A DNA stretch of 64,000 nt from assembly GCA_946186915.1 (NCBI GenBank), contig CAMHOY010000002.1:143159-207158 (forward strand), read 5' to 3'. Positions within the stretch are counted from its first letter, which is position 1. Each line of letters begins with the position of its first letter. Source of the stretch: an uncultured Bacteroidales bacterium (GTDB lineage Bacteria; Bacteroidota; Bacteroidia; Bacteroidales; Paludibacteraceae). Below are positions 36,304-45,146 of this stretch, in pieces. Below the pieces are notes generated by a model, which made no database searches, was not told the DNA's origin, and saw nothing but the letters and a program-made list of their open reading frames with translations. The translations under genes and the position numbers were made by a program.

Positions 36304-38509
36304 GGTGAAGAGAAGTATTGTCATCGTTCTCTCCCTACTCTGCTGCTCGCTGACTAATGCCACAATAGGTATGCGGGAGTTAGGGGACTCATTAACCGCC
36401 TACACCGGTTTTTCCAGTGTATGGTCTCCTTCCGTGCGGGTCAAGCAACTACGCGTGAATGGCAACAATGTGACCGTACGCACCAATCTCACTCTTCATG
36501 ACGTACGTTGGACACCGAAGAACGTTGAGGAAGTCAAGCGGCAAGTGAGTATGTGGGTGTTGGGTCATCCGGATGGTAAAGTGAGTCTTTTCACCGGAAA
36601 GGCCAATATAGAAGAGTTGGTAACAGATTTGGCGAAGGGAATCATACCTGTCGGAGAACAGAAAGACTTGACGGAACGCAATATCGCGTTATGGCCGAGT
36701 CATGGCATGTACTACAATGCTGATCGCGACGAGTGGATATGGCAACGAGCCACCTTATGGACGACGGTGGAGGACCTTTACAGCCAGGAGTACGTGAAGC
36801 TTATCCGTCGCATGTTAGAGAACGCGGGCGCCACCGTACATATGCCCCGTGCCGGATTGGAAAACCAGGAAGCGGGTGTCTCGGGTATGCCACGCTGGGC
36901 AGAAGGCGCACGGTACTGGTTACAAGGCAAGGGGGTCGATTCCACTTTGTGGAATCTCTATGACGGCAATGAGTACAAAGATGATATGAAATGCCGGCCG
37001 TTGTGGGTAAATGCGCTGGATTCTCCTATAGACCTCTGCCTGGCGTTCCACACGGACGGGCAGGACAGCGGCAACGACAGTACCATCATTGGAACATTGG
37101 TTATCTATACCGGCAAAGATGATGAGGGCCGTCATGAATTACGCGACGGAAGGAACCGCGAGAAGGTGAACCGTAACTTGGGCGATTATATCCAGACGCA
37201 GGTGACGGAAGACCTGAAACGTCTTGCACCGGAATGGACACGCCGCCAACTCAAAGAAGCCAATTACTGCGAGAGCCGTGTACCCGTTGTACCGAGTGTC
37301 ATTCTTGAGCTGCTGAGTCATAAGAACATGGCGGATATGCGGTACGGATTAGATCCGAAATTCCGTTTTGCAGCTGCACGCGCGGTATATAAAGGTATAT
37401 TGCGTTACTTGAACGGCAAGTCGGCTGTTGTACAACCTCTGCCGGTAGAGCAGATTGCGATTGACGTCAAAGGACTGCTGCGATGGGAAGCCAAAGAGGA
37501 CAGTATCGAGCCTGATTCCAAGGCTACGTATTACATGGTCTATATCCAGCAGAACGGCGGAGAATGGGATGTACAGCAAGTCAATAAAGGCTGTCAGTTA
37601 CAGACGACTCTCCAACCCGGCGTAAGGTATAATTACTACGTTGTAGCCGGTAATGACGGCGGTCTGAGTTTCCCGAGTCCGATGGTCAGCGCCTATATCA
37701 GTGAACAAGCAAAAACACCTGCCGCGCTTATCGTGGACGGATTTAATGACGTGTATGGTGTGGAGTGGTTCGCCGACTCTACTTTCGCCGGAATAGTGCC
37801 GGACAGTTATGCCTGTGAGGACGGTTTCAGTTGTGCATATATCGGTGCACAATGGAATTTCCGTCGTTCCGATGAGTGGATCAATGACGATAACTGCGGC
37901 TGGGGATCTTGTTATCGCGACCACGCCGGACAGATGACGGTAGGCAACACGCATAACTGGTGTGTCCTGCACGGTAATACCCTGCAAGCCATGAGAATCA
38001 GTTATGTAAGTACAACGGAAGGTATTGCGCAGATTGACAGCACCTATACCTTGGTGGATGTCGTATGCGGACGGCAACGCCAGCCGCTGAGCGAGCGTAC
38101 TCGGGCGCAGTTAACCGACTACTTACGCCAAGGTGGCAAACTCTTACTCAGCAGCGACCACCTCAGTACCGTGGATCCGCAATGGTTGAGAACGAACCTG
38201 CATGCCTCGTACTACGCGAAGCAGGCGACAAGGAGCGGACGTATCCTCATTCCCGGACACCGTTCCTATCAATTGTTTCTGGAGCCGAACGAAGAGCAGC
38301 TCTTCACCTGTACACCCGAAGGACTGAAACCCGAAGGGACGGGTGCCAAACGGCTGGCGGAATACATGGATATGCGTTGCGGAGCGTCCGTGGGTTATAC
38401 GAATGCGAATGGAGTACATACCACCCTGGTATATGGTTTCCCTTTAGAAGCCATCCGTAACTATGAGAGTATATACAAACACTCTGTCGAGTGGTTAATG
38501 AGCAAATGA
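36287..38509 (+). CDS. Secreted amidase_3-like protein (xanthan lyase-like family)
   Basis: The 740-residue protein has a signal peptide (ending LTNA) and an N-acetylmuramoyl-L-alanine amidase-like zinc domain: LWPSHGMYY (His139), CLAFHTDG (His255) and VPSVILELLSHKN (Glu341) occupy the places of the metal ligands of amidase_3 enzymes. A fibronectin-III-like domain follows (about 385-470) and then a second hydrolase-like domain (about 480-735). In Bacteroidales this type is often labelled xanthan lyase or golvesin-domain protein; cell-wall cleavage is an inference. GTG starts at 36287 and 36305 are both possible. It overlaps rlmD by 4 bp. Confidence 0.75.
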   Translation: MTTISKVKRSIVIVLSLLCCSLTNATIGMRELGDSLTAYTGFSSVWSPSVRVKQLRVNGNNVTVRTNLTLHDVRWTPKNVEEVKRQVSMWVLGHPDGKVSLFTGKANIEELVTDLAKGIIPVGEQKDLTERNIALWPSHGMYYNADRDEWIWQRATLWTTVEDLYSQEYVKLIRRMLENAGATVHMPRAGLENQEAGVSGMPRWAEGARYWLQGKGVDSTLWNLYDGNEYKDDMKCRPLWVNALDSPIDLCLAFHTDGQDSGNDSTIIGTLVIYTGKDDEGRHELRDGRNREKVNRNLGDYIQTQVTEDLKRLAPEWTRRQLKEANYCESRVPVVPSVILELLSHKNMADMRYGLDPKFRFAAARAVYKGILRYLNGKSAVVQPLPVEQIAIDVKGLLRWEAKEDSIEPDSKATYYMVYIQQNGGEWDVQQVNKGCQLQTTLQPGVRYNYYVVAGNDGGLSFPSPMVSAYISEQAKTPAALIVDGFNDVYGVEWFADSTFAGIVPDSYACEDGFSCAYIGAQWNFRRSDEWINDDNCGWGSCYRDHAGQMTVGNTHNWCVLHGNTLQAMRISYVSTTEGIAQIDSTYTLVDVVCGRQRQPLSERTRAQLTDYLRQGGKLLLSSDHLSTVDPQWLRTNLHASYYAKQATRSGRILIPGHRSYQLFLEPNEEQLFTCTPEGLKPEGTGAKRLAEYMDMRCGASVGYTNANGVHTTLVYGFPLEAIRNYESIYKHSVEWLMSK

Positions 38510-39969
38510 AAAAGAAGAACTTACCTGTATTCGAGCACGTAGAGATCAGCGGTGTAGCCGCGGAAGGCAAGGCGTTGGTGCGCATCAACGACATCGTCAC
38601 CTTTGTCCCTAACTGTGTGCCGGGAGATATCGTGGATTTGCAGATCACGAAGAAGAAACACTCCTTCATGGAAGCCAAAGTGCTGCGGGTAGTTAAACCA
38701 AGCAAGGTTCGCTGCGAGGCACGCTGCAAGCATTTCGGTGTATGCGGTGGTTGCAAATGGCAAATCCTACCTTATAGCGAGCAACTGAAGTACAAACAGC
38801 AACAGATCGTGGACAACCTCACCCGTATAGGCAAGATTGAATTGCCGGAGATCAGTCCTATTCTGGGTTCGAAGCATATATATGAGTACCGAAACAAGTT
38901 GGAGTTTACCTGCGCGGATCGCAAATGGTTTCCTTGGGAAGTCATAGAGGCAGCCGGCGGTCTGGATCAAGTGGATAGCAGTTACGGCCTCGGATTTCAC
39001 ATCCCTAACTGCTTCGACAAGGTGCTGGACATCGAGGAATGCCACCTCATGCCGGATATCAATAACCGCATCCGTAATAGTGTTCGCGAGTATGCGCGTA
39101 CACACGGACTCACGTTTTATAACGAACATACGCACGAGGGACTGCTACGTACACTCATTCTACGCAACAACCATAAGGGCGAACTGATGCTTATTGTATC
39201 GTTCGGAGCCAGTTTGGAACTGGAGCAGAACCGCATTGCGGCACACAGTCTTCTTGAGTTCCTGCATAATGAATTCCCGGAGATTATCTCCCTGCTCTAT
39301 GTGGAAAACCTCAAGTTTAACGACACCATCGGCGATTTGGACGTGAAGGTTTATTTCGGGCAAGACCATATCATCGAGGAAATGGAAGGTCTTCAGTTCA
39401 AGGTAGGTCCCAAATCGTTCTATCAGACTAACACGGAGCAGGCTTACGAGTTATACAAGGTGGCGCGCGAGTTTGCGTTTGATAATGATGGATTGATCAA
39501 CGGTGACGCTGCGCTTAATGGTGAACTGCCTTTGGTTTACGACCTCTACACCGGTACGGGCACTATTGCCAACTTCGTGGCACGTCAGGCCAAACAGGTC
39601 ATCGGCATTGAGTATGTCCCCGAGGCAATAGAAGATGCCAAAGTCAATTCGAAGATTAACCAAATAGAGAACACCCTCTTCTTCGCAGGAGACATGAAGG
39701 ACATTCTGAATGATGCATTCGTGGCCCGGTACGGCAGGCCGGATGTCATCATTACCGATCCACCCCGCGCAGGAATGCATGAGGATGTAGTGAATGTAAT
39801 TCTGAATGCTGCCCCGAAACGCATCGTCTATGTGAGCTGTAACCCCGCTACGCAGGCACGTGATCTGGCTTTACTCGATGCCAAATACCGCGTCACGAGA
39901 GTGCAACCCGTAGATATGTTCCCTCATACCCAACATGTTGAAAACGTCGTTCAATTGGAATTAAGATGA
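38506..39969 (+). CDS. rlmD: 23S rRNA (uracil-5-)-methyltransferase, RlmD/RumA type
   Basis: The enzyme methylates a uridine of 23S rRNA at carbon 5 using SAM. The 487-residue protein has an N-terminal TRAM domain (about 5-60), the 4Fe-4S cysteines Cys70, Cys74, Cys80 and a C-terminal-side Cys83 (CEARCKHFGVCGGC), the SAM motif DLYTGTGTIANFVA, the TDPPRAGMH motif and the catalytic Cys445 in VSCNPATQARDL. Whether the target is U1939 or another site cannot be told. ATG at 38506 overlaps the previous stop; a GTG at 38491 would only add five residues. Confidence 0.93.
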   Translation: MKKKNLPVFEHVEISGVAAEGKALVRINDIVTFVPNCVPGDIVDLQITKKKHSFMEAKVLRVVKPSKVRCEARCKHFGVCGGCKWQILPYSEQLKYKQQQIVDNLTRIGKIELPEISPILGSKHIYEYRNKLEFTCADRKWFPWEVIEAAGGLDQVDSSYGLGFHIPNCFDKVLDIEECHLMPDINNRIRNSVREYARTHGLTFYNEHTHEGLLRTLILRNNHKGELMLIVSFGASLELEQNRIAAHSLLEFLHNEFPEIISLLYVENLKFNDTIGDLDVKVYFGQDHIIEEMEGLQFKVGPKSFYQTNTEQAYELYKVAREFAFDNDGLINGDAALNGELPLVYDLYTGTGTIANFVARQAKQVIGIEYVPEAIEDAKVNSKINQIENTLFFAGDMKDILNDAFVARYGRPDVIITDPPRAGMHEDVVNVILNAAPKRIVYVSCNPATQARDLALLDAKYRVTRVQPVDMFPHTQHVENVVQLELR

Positions 39970-41405
39970 TAGCTTTAATGATTTTGTTACATGTTTATTT
40001 CGTGAGTTTCACGGATAAACCGGAGAAAACAGCTCCCCAACTGTCCCCGCGGGCAGTGGAGCAACGTGCCAAGTGGAATATCCCTACCGATGAAAGGGAC
40101 TATCCTGTCAGCCCGATGTACCTCAATAACGTCCGCGAGGCGGGTGGAAAAGTGTTGCATTGGAGCCGTTGGTTCAATGGTGCGACAGTAGAGATGGATG
40201 AAGAGACCGCGCAAAAAGTACTGGCTCTGAAATGCGTGACGAGTGTAGAGATGACGCGTGACAACAGTAAACCCGATGCCTCTCTGCCGAAACGTCTTTC
40301 GCGCAAGAGAGAACAAGCCATAGAGGCCATTCAAGCGGAGACGGATGCACAATTGGCGTTGTATAACTTACAGACTTTGCACAAAGCGGGATTCGAGGGG
40401 CAAGGTATTCTCATGTGCGTTTGTGACGGAGGATTTTATAATGCCAACACGGTAGCCTGTTTCCGTCAGAAAGAGTTGGAACTCGGTCATTTTGACTTCA
40501 CGGATGATGACAAGTACGGGTACTCGTTCTATGGCAGTGAAGGCGAGCATGGTACGGAGTGTCTGAGTGTGATTTCCGGTATCCGGGAGGACTTCTACGG
40601 GGCTGCCACCAAGGCACAGTACTACCTGATGCGCTCCGAGGAGAATGACACCGAGAGTCCGAAAGAGATGGACAACCTGATTGCCGCTCTCGAAAAAGCC
40701 GACTCTCTTGGCGTGAATATCTTCTCCTGCTCATTAGGCTACTCCAAGTTTGACAATTCCTCATGGGATATTCCCAAATCGTCTTTTGACGGTAAGAGTA
40801 CGCGTTGCAGTTATGCCGCTACCATCGCTGCTCGCAAAGGTATGCTGGTATGTATTGCCGCTGGTAATGACGGAGACGAAGAGGGCAATCCTCCTCACAC
40901 ACTGGGTATTCCCGGAGACGCAGACAGCATTCTGACCGTAGGAGCCGTCAAGACCGACAGCGTGGCGGGTTATTTCTCCAGTTACGGTCCTTCGTCCGAC
41001 GGGCGTATTAAACCCGAAGTATGCGCGGTAGGTGTGAAAACAACGCTGGTGAATCATTCCAATACCATCGTACGCGCCAATGGTACCAGTTTTGCCACGC
41101 CTCTCTTAGCCGGTTTTGCAGCTGCACTATGGTCTGCTTTGCCCAACGAGAACGCCATGCAGATACGCGAACGCATCCTCCGTTCTTCGGATCGCTACAA
41201 CACCCCTGACACGGAGCATTACAAGTACGGTTACGGTATTCCGGATGCGTGGAAGGCATACAAAATGGATACACCGACCGGGCTGGAAGATCCCACCTCC
41301 GACTCTATCCTGAAGGGAAGAGCCATCAAAGTCCTCCGCGACGGACAACTGTTGATCCGTAAGGGAGAGCGTGAGTATAACGCACAAGGCATGCTGGTAC
41401 GGTAA
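39966..41405 (+). CDS. Subtilisin-like serine protease (S8), secreted
   Basis: The 479-residue protein has a short signal-like N-terminus, a propeptide-like region (about 20-115) and a peptidase S8 domain. The catalytic triad is visible as Asp154 (CVCDGGF), His195 (EHGTEC) and Ser375 (NGTSFATPLLAGFAA); the oxyanion asparagine lies in CIAAGNDGDE. The tail GRAIKVLRDGQLLIRKGEREYNAQGMLVR resembles a type IX sorting end. It overlaps rlmD by 4 bp and closes the long plus-strand run. The convergent SRP RNA ends only 6 bp after its stop codon. Confidence 0.93.
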   Translation: MIALMILLHVYFVSFTDKPEKTAPQLSPRAVEQRAKWNIPTDERDYPVSPMYLNNVREAGGKVLHWSRWFNGATVEMDEETAQKVLALKCVTSVEMTRDNSKPDASLPKRLSRKREQAIEAIQAETDAQLALYNLQTLHKAGFEGQGILMCVCDGGFYNANTVACFRQKELELGHFDFTDDDKYGYSFYGSEGEHGTECLSVISGIREDFYGAATKAQYYLMRSEENDTESPKEMDNLIAALEKADSLGVNIFSCSLGYSKFDNSSWDIPKSSFDGKSTRCSYAATIAARKGMLVCIAAGNDGDEEGNPPHTLGIPGDADSILTVGAVKTDSVAGYFSSYGPSSDGRIKPEVCAVGVKTTLVNHSNTIVRANGTSFATPLLAGFAAALWSALPNENAMQIRERILRSSDRYNTPDTEHYKYGYGIPDAWKAYKMDTPTGLEDPTSDSILKGRAIKVLRDGQLLIRKGEREYNAQGMLVR

Positions 41406-41411
41406 CAGGCA

Positions 41412-41426
41412 CAAAAAAAAGGTAGG
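41412..41426 (-). terminator. Terminator T-tract of the SRP RNA
   Basis: The terminal stem of the SRP RNA (CCTACC, 41426-41421) is followed by nine T on the minus strand, so the RNA's own closing stem acts as an intrinsic terminator. Confidence 0.75.
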
Positions 41427-41520
41427 CTAACTACATCGCACCGCTACAACCTCCTACCCTTGCTACGGTCAAGTCCTGGGGGAGTTCAGAGGGAGCTGGT
41501 CGTATAGCACCTACCTAAAC
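41412..41520 (-). ncRNA. ffs: Small SRP RNA (4.5S-like) with an atypical apical loop
   Basis: The minus strand from about 41520 gives an RNA whose 5' GGTAGG (41515-41510) pairs with CCTACC near its 3' end (41426-41421), followed directly by a run of nine T (41420-41412). The apical region reads CCAGGACTTGACCGTAGCAAGG, which matches domain IV of Bacteroidota SRP RNAs (CAGG...AGCA internal loop that binds Ffh). The position normally held by a GGAA or GAAA tetraloop reads TTGACC instead. A strong promoter lies directly upstream on the same strand. No tool was run to fold it. Confidence 0.75.
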
Positions 41521-41526
41521 CGGGTG

Positions 41527-41557
41527 CAAAATTACTACAAAATAATCAAATATGCAA
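41527..41557 (-). promoter_or_regulatory. Promoter of the SRP RNA gene
   Basis: On the minus strand, TTGCATATTTG (41557-41547) and TAATTTTG (41534-41527) show the 23-nt offset. Transcription should start near 41520, which sets the strand and 5' end of the SRP RNA. Confidence 0.85.
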
Positions 41558-41633
41558 GACTTTGACGGAAAAAAATAAAAAATATGTATATTATTTTAGT
41601 TTTTTGCGGCTAAGGATTAGTGTTTGCACGGTA

Positions 41634-41680
41634 GTGCGAACGTAATTTCGGAGGGTACCCACCCCGTAGGGGAAGGGGCG
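41634..41680. repeat. Dispersed CCTCCGAAAGTACGTTCGCA-family element
   Basis: On the minus strand GGCACGCCCCTTCCCC, a short GC palindrome and CCCTCCGAAATTACGTTCGC repeat the arrangement at about 224-286 on the plus strand. It lies just before the RecD-like gene. The rest of 41558-41697 is AT-rich, and I see no clear promoter for that gene. Confidence 0.7.
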
Positions 41681-41697
41681 TGCCGAAAGTACATATT

Positions 41698-43125
41698 ATG
41701 TTAACCGACTTCATTATAGGACGAATAAAGGCGGAGTTGCCGTTTGAGCCCAATGCAGAGAAAGAGGGCTTATTCCAAGCGCTCGGCACTTTTTTAGTGT
41801 CCCGTGATGAACGCAAGGCATTTATCTTACGGGGTTATGCCGGAACGGGCAAGACCAGCGTGATGAGTGCGTTGGTACGTGCGTTGGATGGTTTGAAACA
41901 GCCATGTGTGCTTCTCGCCCCTACCGGTCGCGCCGCCAAGGTGCTCAGCAAGTATTCGGGTTTCCCCGCCTATACCATCCATAAGAAGATCTACCGCCAG
42001 AAGTCGAGAGTATCGGTCTTCGGCGATGAGTTCGGCGCTTTCTCACTGGCAGACAACCTACACGTACGTACGCTTTTTATTGTCGATGAGGCTTCCATGC
42101 TCTCCGGCGCGCGGGATAACCCTACCTTTGGTAGCGGTTGTCTGCTGGATGACTTAGTGAAGTATGTGTATAACGGACACGGATGCAGTCTGTTGCTCCT
42201 TGGTGACGATGCACAGTTACCCCCTGTCGGCAGCATCAACAGTCCGGCGTTGGTTCCGGATTTCATGGCGCATTACAACCTGAACGTGAGCACGTACGCA
42301 TTGACACAAGTGGCGCGACAAGCCCTCGACAGCGGTATCTTATCCGAGGCCACGAGGATTCGCGGAGAACAAGCCGGCCCCACCTCCATCCATGAGGAAA
42401 AGAGCTTTCAGATCCAGCCTAATGGCGTGGACATCGTCAAGGTACCCGGTGAAGAAGTGATAGAGACCATCGAGCAGAGTTGGCGCACCGTGGGCTCCGA
42501 AGAGACACTCATTATCACGCGCAGCAACAAGATGACCAACCTCTATAATCAAGGCGTACGTGCGCGTATCTTGTGGAAAGAGGACGAACTGTCCAACGGC
42601 GACCGCGTGATGATCAGCAAGAACAATTATTTCTGGGCGCAGGAGTACAAGGACTTGGAGTTTCTCGCCAACGGCGACATGCTGGAGATCCAACGCCTGA
42701 CCAACACCCATGAGTTGTACGGATTCCATTTCGCGAAAGCCGAGTTGAAGTCGGTGGATTATGACTGGGAGATAGAGGCGCTTGTATGGTTGGACACCCT
42801 CACTACGGACAGCCCCGAGGCGAACTACCGGCTACAGAAGGAACTCTTTGCCCGCATCGCCGAGGATTTTCCGGAGATACGCAACAAGAAAGACCTCGTC
42901 AAAGCCGTTTATGACTCGCCGTATTACAATGCGCTGCAGATACGCTACGCCTATGCCGTGACGTGCCACAAAGCGCAGGGCGGACAATGGCGGCACGTGT
43001 ATATCGACAGCGGATTAGGGGATGAGTGGATTAGCGGATTAGAGGAACATGAGAAGCGGGAATATCTCCGCTGGCTCTACACCGCCGTCACCCGTGCGAC
43101 GGAAAAAATATACCTCCTGCGATAA
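41698..43125 (+). CDS. RecD-like SF1 DNA helicase
   Basis: The 475-residue protein is an SF1B helicase of the RecD/RecD2 type, unwinding DNA 5' to 3'. Visible motifs are Walker A GYAGTGKT (46-53), motif Ia LLAPTGRAAKVLS, Walker B LFIVDEASMLS, motif III LLLGDDAQLPPVGS, and motif VI near the end, YAVTCHKAQGGQWRHVYID and YTAVTRATEKIYLL. It lacks the N-terminal region of full RecD2, and no recB or recC is nearby. ATG 41698 is preferred to GTG 41680. Residues around GLGDEWISGLEEHEK are read from GGATTAGA-type octamers. Confidence 0.92.
   Translation: MLTDFIIGRIKAELPFEPNAEKEGLFQALGTFLVSRDERKAFILRGYAGTGKTSVMSALVRALDGLKQPCVLLAPTGRAAKVLSKYSGFPAYTIHKKIYRQKSRVSVFGDEFGAFSLADNLHVRTLFIVDEASMLSGARDNPTFGSGCLLDDLVKYVYNGHGCSLLLLGDDAQLPPVGSINSPALVPDFMAHYNLNVSTYALTQVARQALDSGILSEATRIRGEQAGPTSIHEEKSFQIQPNGVDIVKVPGEEVIETIEQSWRTVGSEETLIITRSNKMTNLYNQGVRARILWKEDELSNGDRVMISKNNYFWAQEYKDLEFLANGDMLEIQRLTNTHELYGFHFAKAELKSVDYDWEIEALVWLDTLTTDSPEANYRLQKELFARIAEDFPEIRNKKDLVKAVYDSPYYNALQIRYAYAVTCHKAQGGQWRHVYIDSGLGDEWISGLEEHEKREYLRWLYTAVTRATEKIYLLR
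43017..43052 (+). repeat. GGATTAGN octamers inside the RecD-like gene
   Basis: Units GGATTAGG, GGATGAGT, GGATTAGC and GGATTAGA are read in frame as GLGDEWISGLEE, between the motif VI CHKAQG segment and the final helix. Reading frame and flanking motifs are intact. Confidence 0.8.
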
Positions 43126-43139
43126 ATTTGCACAATTTA

Positions 43140-43171
43140 TTTGCATATATCATAAAAAAGTATTACCTTTG
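43140..43171 (+). promoter_or_regulatory. Promoter of the 43277 lipoprotein operon
   Basis: TTTGCATATA (43140-43149) and TACCTTTG (43164-43171) have the 23-nt offset (TTGC to TACC). A palindrome ATAAATT-N5-AATTTAT (43122-43140) abuts the -33 element and may be an operator. The leader is about 100 nt and contains GTAGCGG-TTTTT-CCGCTTA, a small hairpin. Confidence 0.85.
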
Positions 43172-43276
43172 CACCCGCAAAGGTGTAGGCCTTTTCCCTG
43201 TAGCGGTTTTTCCGCTTAACGGAAACACCTAGTACGCAGATTTGCATTATAACAAACAATCTTATTCTATAACACA

Positions 43277-45133
43277 ATGAAAAAAGCTCTTTTAATGGTA
43301 TTTGCGTGCGGCATGCTAATGGCATGTCACTCGGACATCGACCTGAAGAACGTGGACACCACGGCTCAGTTACAGATGGGAATGGCTTTGCCTGTAGGCA
43401 GCGTGCGCGCCCAGCTCGGCGACTTTGTCGGGCAGATTCAGGGATTGTACATTGACTCCGTTAACGGAGGAGTGATCACTTGGCGGGACACGTTCCCGGA
43501 CAGTCGTGAATACCACGATTTTGACATGAAAGATCACATCTCACAGAAGGATCTGAATCTGAAGGTGTATGACAAGTTGGATGCAGCCGGTGTGCTTGTC
43601 AATGGAAAGATCACGGGTATGGATCAGCCTGTCACCCTGGATTTTGAACTGCCCCTTCAGTTAAAAGATATCAATAAGGAATTGGGTAAAGAGCGTTTGG
43701 ATAGCGCCCTTATCGAGAACGCACGTTTCTCCTCTATCATCGACACCTCCAACCTGCCTCTTAAATGGGAATGGATAGACAAAGTAGAATTAGTGCTGGG
43801 TGAAAGCGTCTATCGTCAGGCCGGCAATTCGAAGATTATTTACCGTAGGGGCGACAGCGGAGCATACGGCAAGAAGTTCGATACCGAGATTGACAATTTC
43901 TCTATCTGTCTGATGAAGAATCGTGACATGAAAGGTAAATCCTATATCGAATACGAGCAGAACGTTGTGGACTCGGTGGTCTTCAAAGTGAAGTTCACCT
44001 TCACCGTTCCTTCTTCCGCAGGACAGATAGAGGTGCCCAAAACCGCGCGATTCGACTACCACCTGGAGGTTGAATTTATTGACTACAAGGCCATTTGGGG
44101 GTACTTCGATCCGTCCAAAGACATGATCTCCAAGAACGTGGAGATTGATTTGAGTGGCAGTTGGAGTAGTCTCAGTTTCCTGAAGAACGCCAGCACTCCG
44201 TTTACCGATCCGAAGATCGATGTTCAGATCGAAACGAAGATTGCCGGACAGATGACCATCGAAGGCAACCATGTTTACACGATAAACAAAGACGGCGACT
44301 CCACGTACGCCACCTTCAACGGTCATAGAAAACGTCCTATGGAGCGTCTCTATCCATATCTGGATCCGGATCCAAAAATCGATCCCATCGGCAAATCGAT
44401 TCAGATGTCCGTTCTTTTCGACAACAGTGAAGAGAAAGGACGTATTGACAAGTTGTTCGCTGATATGCCTCAGAAGCTTGGTTATGACTTCGTGGTAAGT
44501 TTCGATAGATACGCGACTCCTCAAATCCGTATTTTGCCGGATACGAAAGTGTCTATCAATGCCGTTTGTACGTTGCCGTTGAAGTTCCGCGACGGATTGT
44601 TCGTCAACTACACGGATACCATAAAGGATGTGAACCTCACCGCTGTCAATATCGACTCGTTGGTACGTGAGTCCCAAATCATCGACTCGCTCCACGCAGG
44701 AGAGGTGACGCTGTACATTACTGCGCTGAGCGAAATACCGTTGACCGTTAAGGCCGTGTTCGAGTATCTCGGCAAAGACGGCCAGCCGATCAAAGATCCT
44801 ACCGATCCGACCAAGTTGTTCAACCCCTTCCTCGAGGACACACTTCGTATTGTTCCTCCCGTCTTTACCAAGAACGCCATGGGACAGTGGGTACCTGGTG
44901 AGCCGGGCAAGAGTATTCTCACCGCCCATATGAGCAAAGAGCAGTTGAAAGTGGTACCGGATATCAAACGCATCGCGTATAAGGTGCTCGTTGATAATGA
45001 GGCGCTCAACTACGCCTTCAAAGCGAACCCGGGCCTGAAGGAGGCTCCGCTGACTTCGGAGCAACATCTGGAGCTCAATATCGGCCTCACAGCGCAGATC
45101 GATGCCATAATGAATTTTAACAGTAAGAAATAA
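43277..45133 (+). CDS. Large lipoprotein of unknown function
   Basis: The 618-residue protein has a lipoprotein signal (LMAC, Cys17). The mature part is beta-rich with repeated immunoglobulin-like stretches (for example KITGMDQPVTLDFELPLQLKD, SVVFKVKFTFTVPSSAGQIE, LSGSWSSLSFLKNASTPFTD). I recognise no catalytic motif. It is 13 bp upstream of the DUF5723-OmpA gene and shares its promoter, so the two probably work together at the outer membrane; this is inferred from the layout only. Confidence 0.8.
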   Translation: MKKALLMVFACGMLMACHSDIDLKNVDTTAQLQMGMALPVGSVRAQLGDFVGQIQGLYIDSVNGGVITWRDTFPDSREYHDFDMKDHISQKDLNLKVYDKLDAAGVLVNGKITGMDQPVTLDFELPLQLKDINKELGKERLDSALIENARFSSIIDTSNLPLKWEWIDKVELVLGESVYRQAGNSKIIYRRGDSGAYGKKFDTEIDNFSICLMKNRDMKGKSYIEYEQNVVDSVVFKVKFTFTVPSSAGQIEVPKTARFDYHLEVEFIDYKAIWGYFDPSKDMISKNVEIDLSGSWSSLSFLKNASTPFTDPKIDVQIETKIAGQMTIEGNHVYTINKDGDSTYATFNGHRKRPMERLYPYLDPDPKIDPIGKSIQMSVLFDNSEEKGRIDKLFADMPQKLGYDFVVSFDRYATPQIRILPDTKVSINAVCTLPLKFRDGLFVNYTDTIKDVNLTAVNIDSLVRESQIIDSLHAGEVTLYITALSEIPLTVKAVFEYLGKDGQPIKDPTDPTKLFNPFLEDTLRIVPPVFTKNAMGQWVPGEPGKSILTAHMSKEQLKVVPDIKRIAYKVLVDNEALNYAFKANPGLKEAPLTSEQHLELNIGLTAQIDAIMNFNSKK

Positions 45134-45146
45134 GGAGGGCTGAATT

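Noticed and set aside
41421..41515. SRP RNA placed on the plus strand
   Set aside because: The plus strand shows no promoter upstream and no T-tract downstream. The minus strand has a strong promoter, the CAGG...AGCA domain and a T9 tract.
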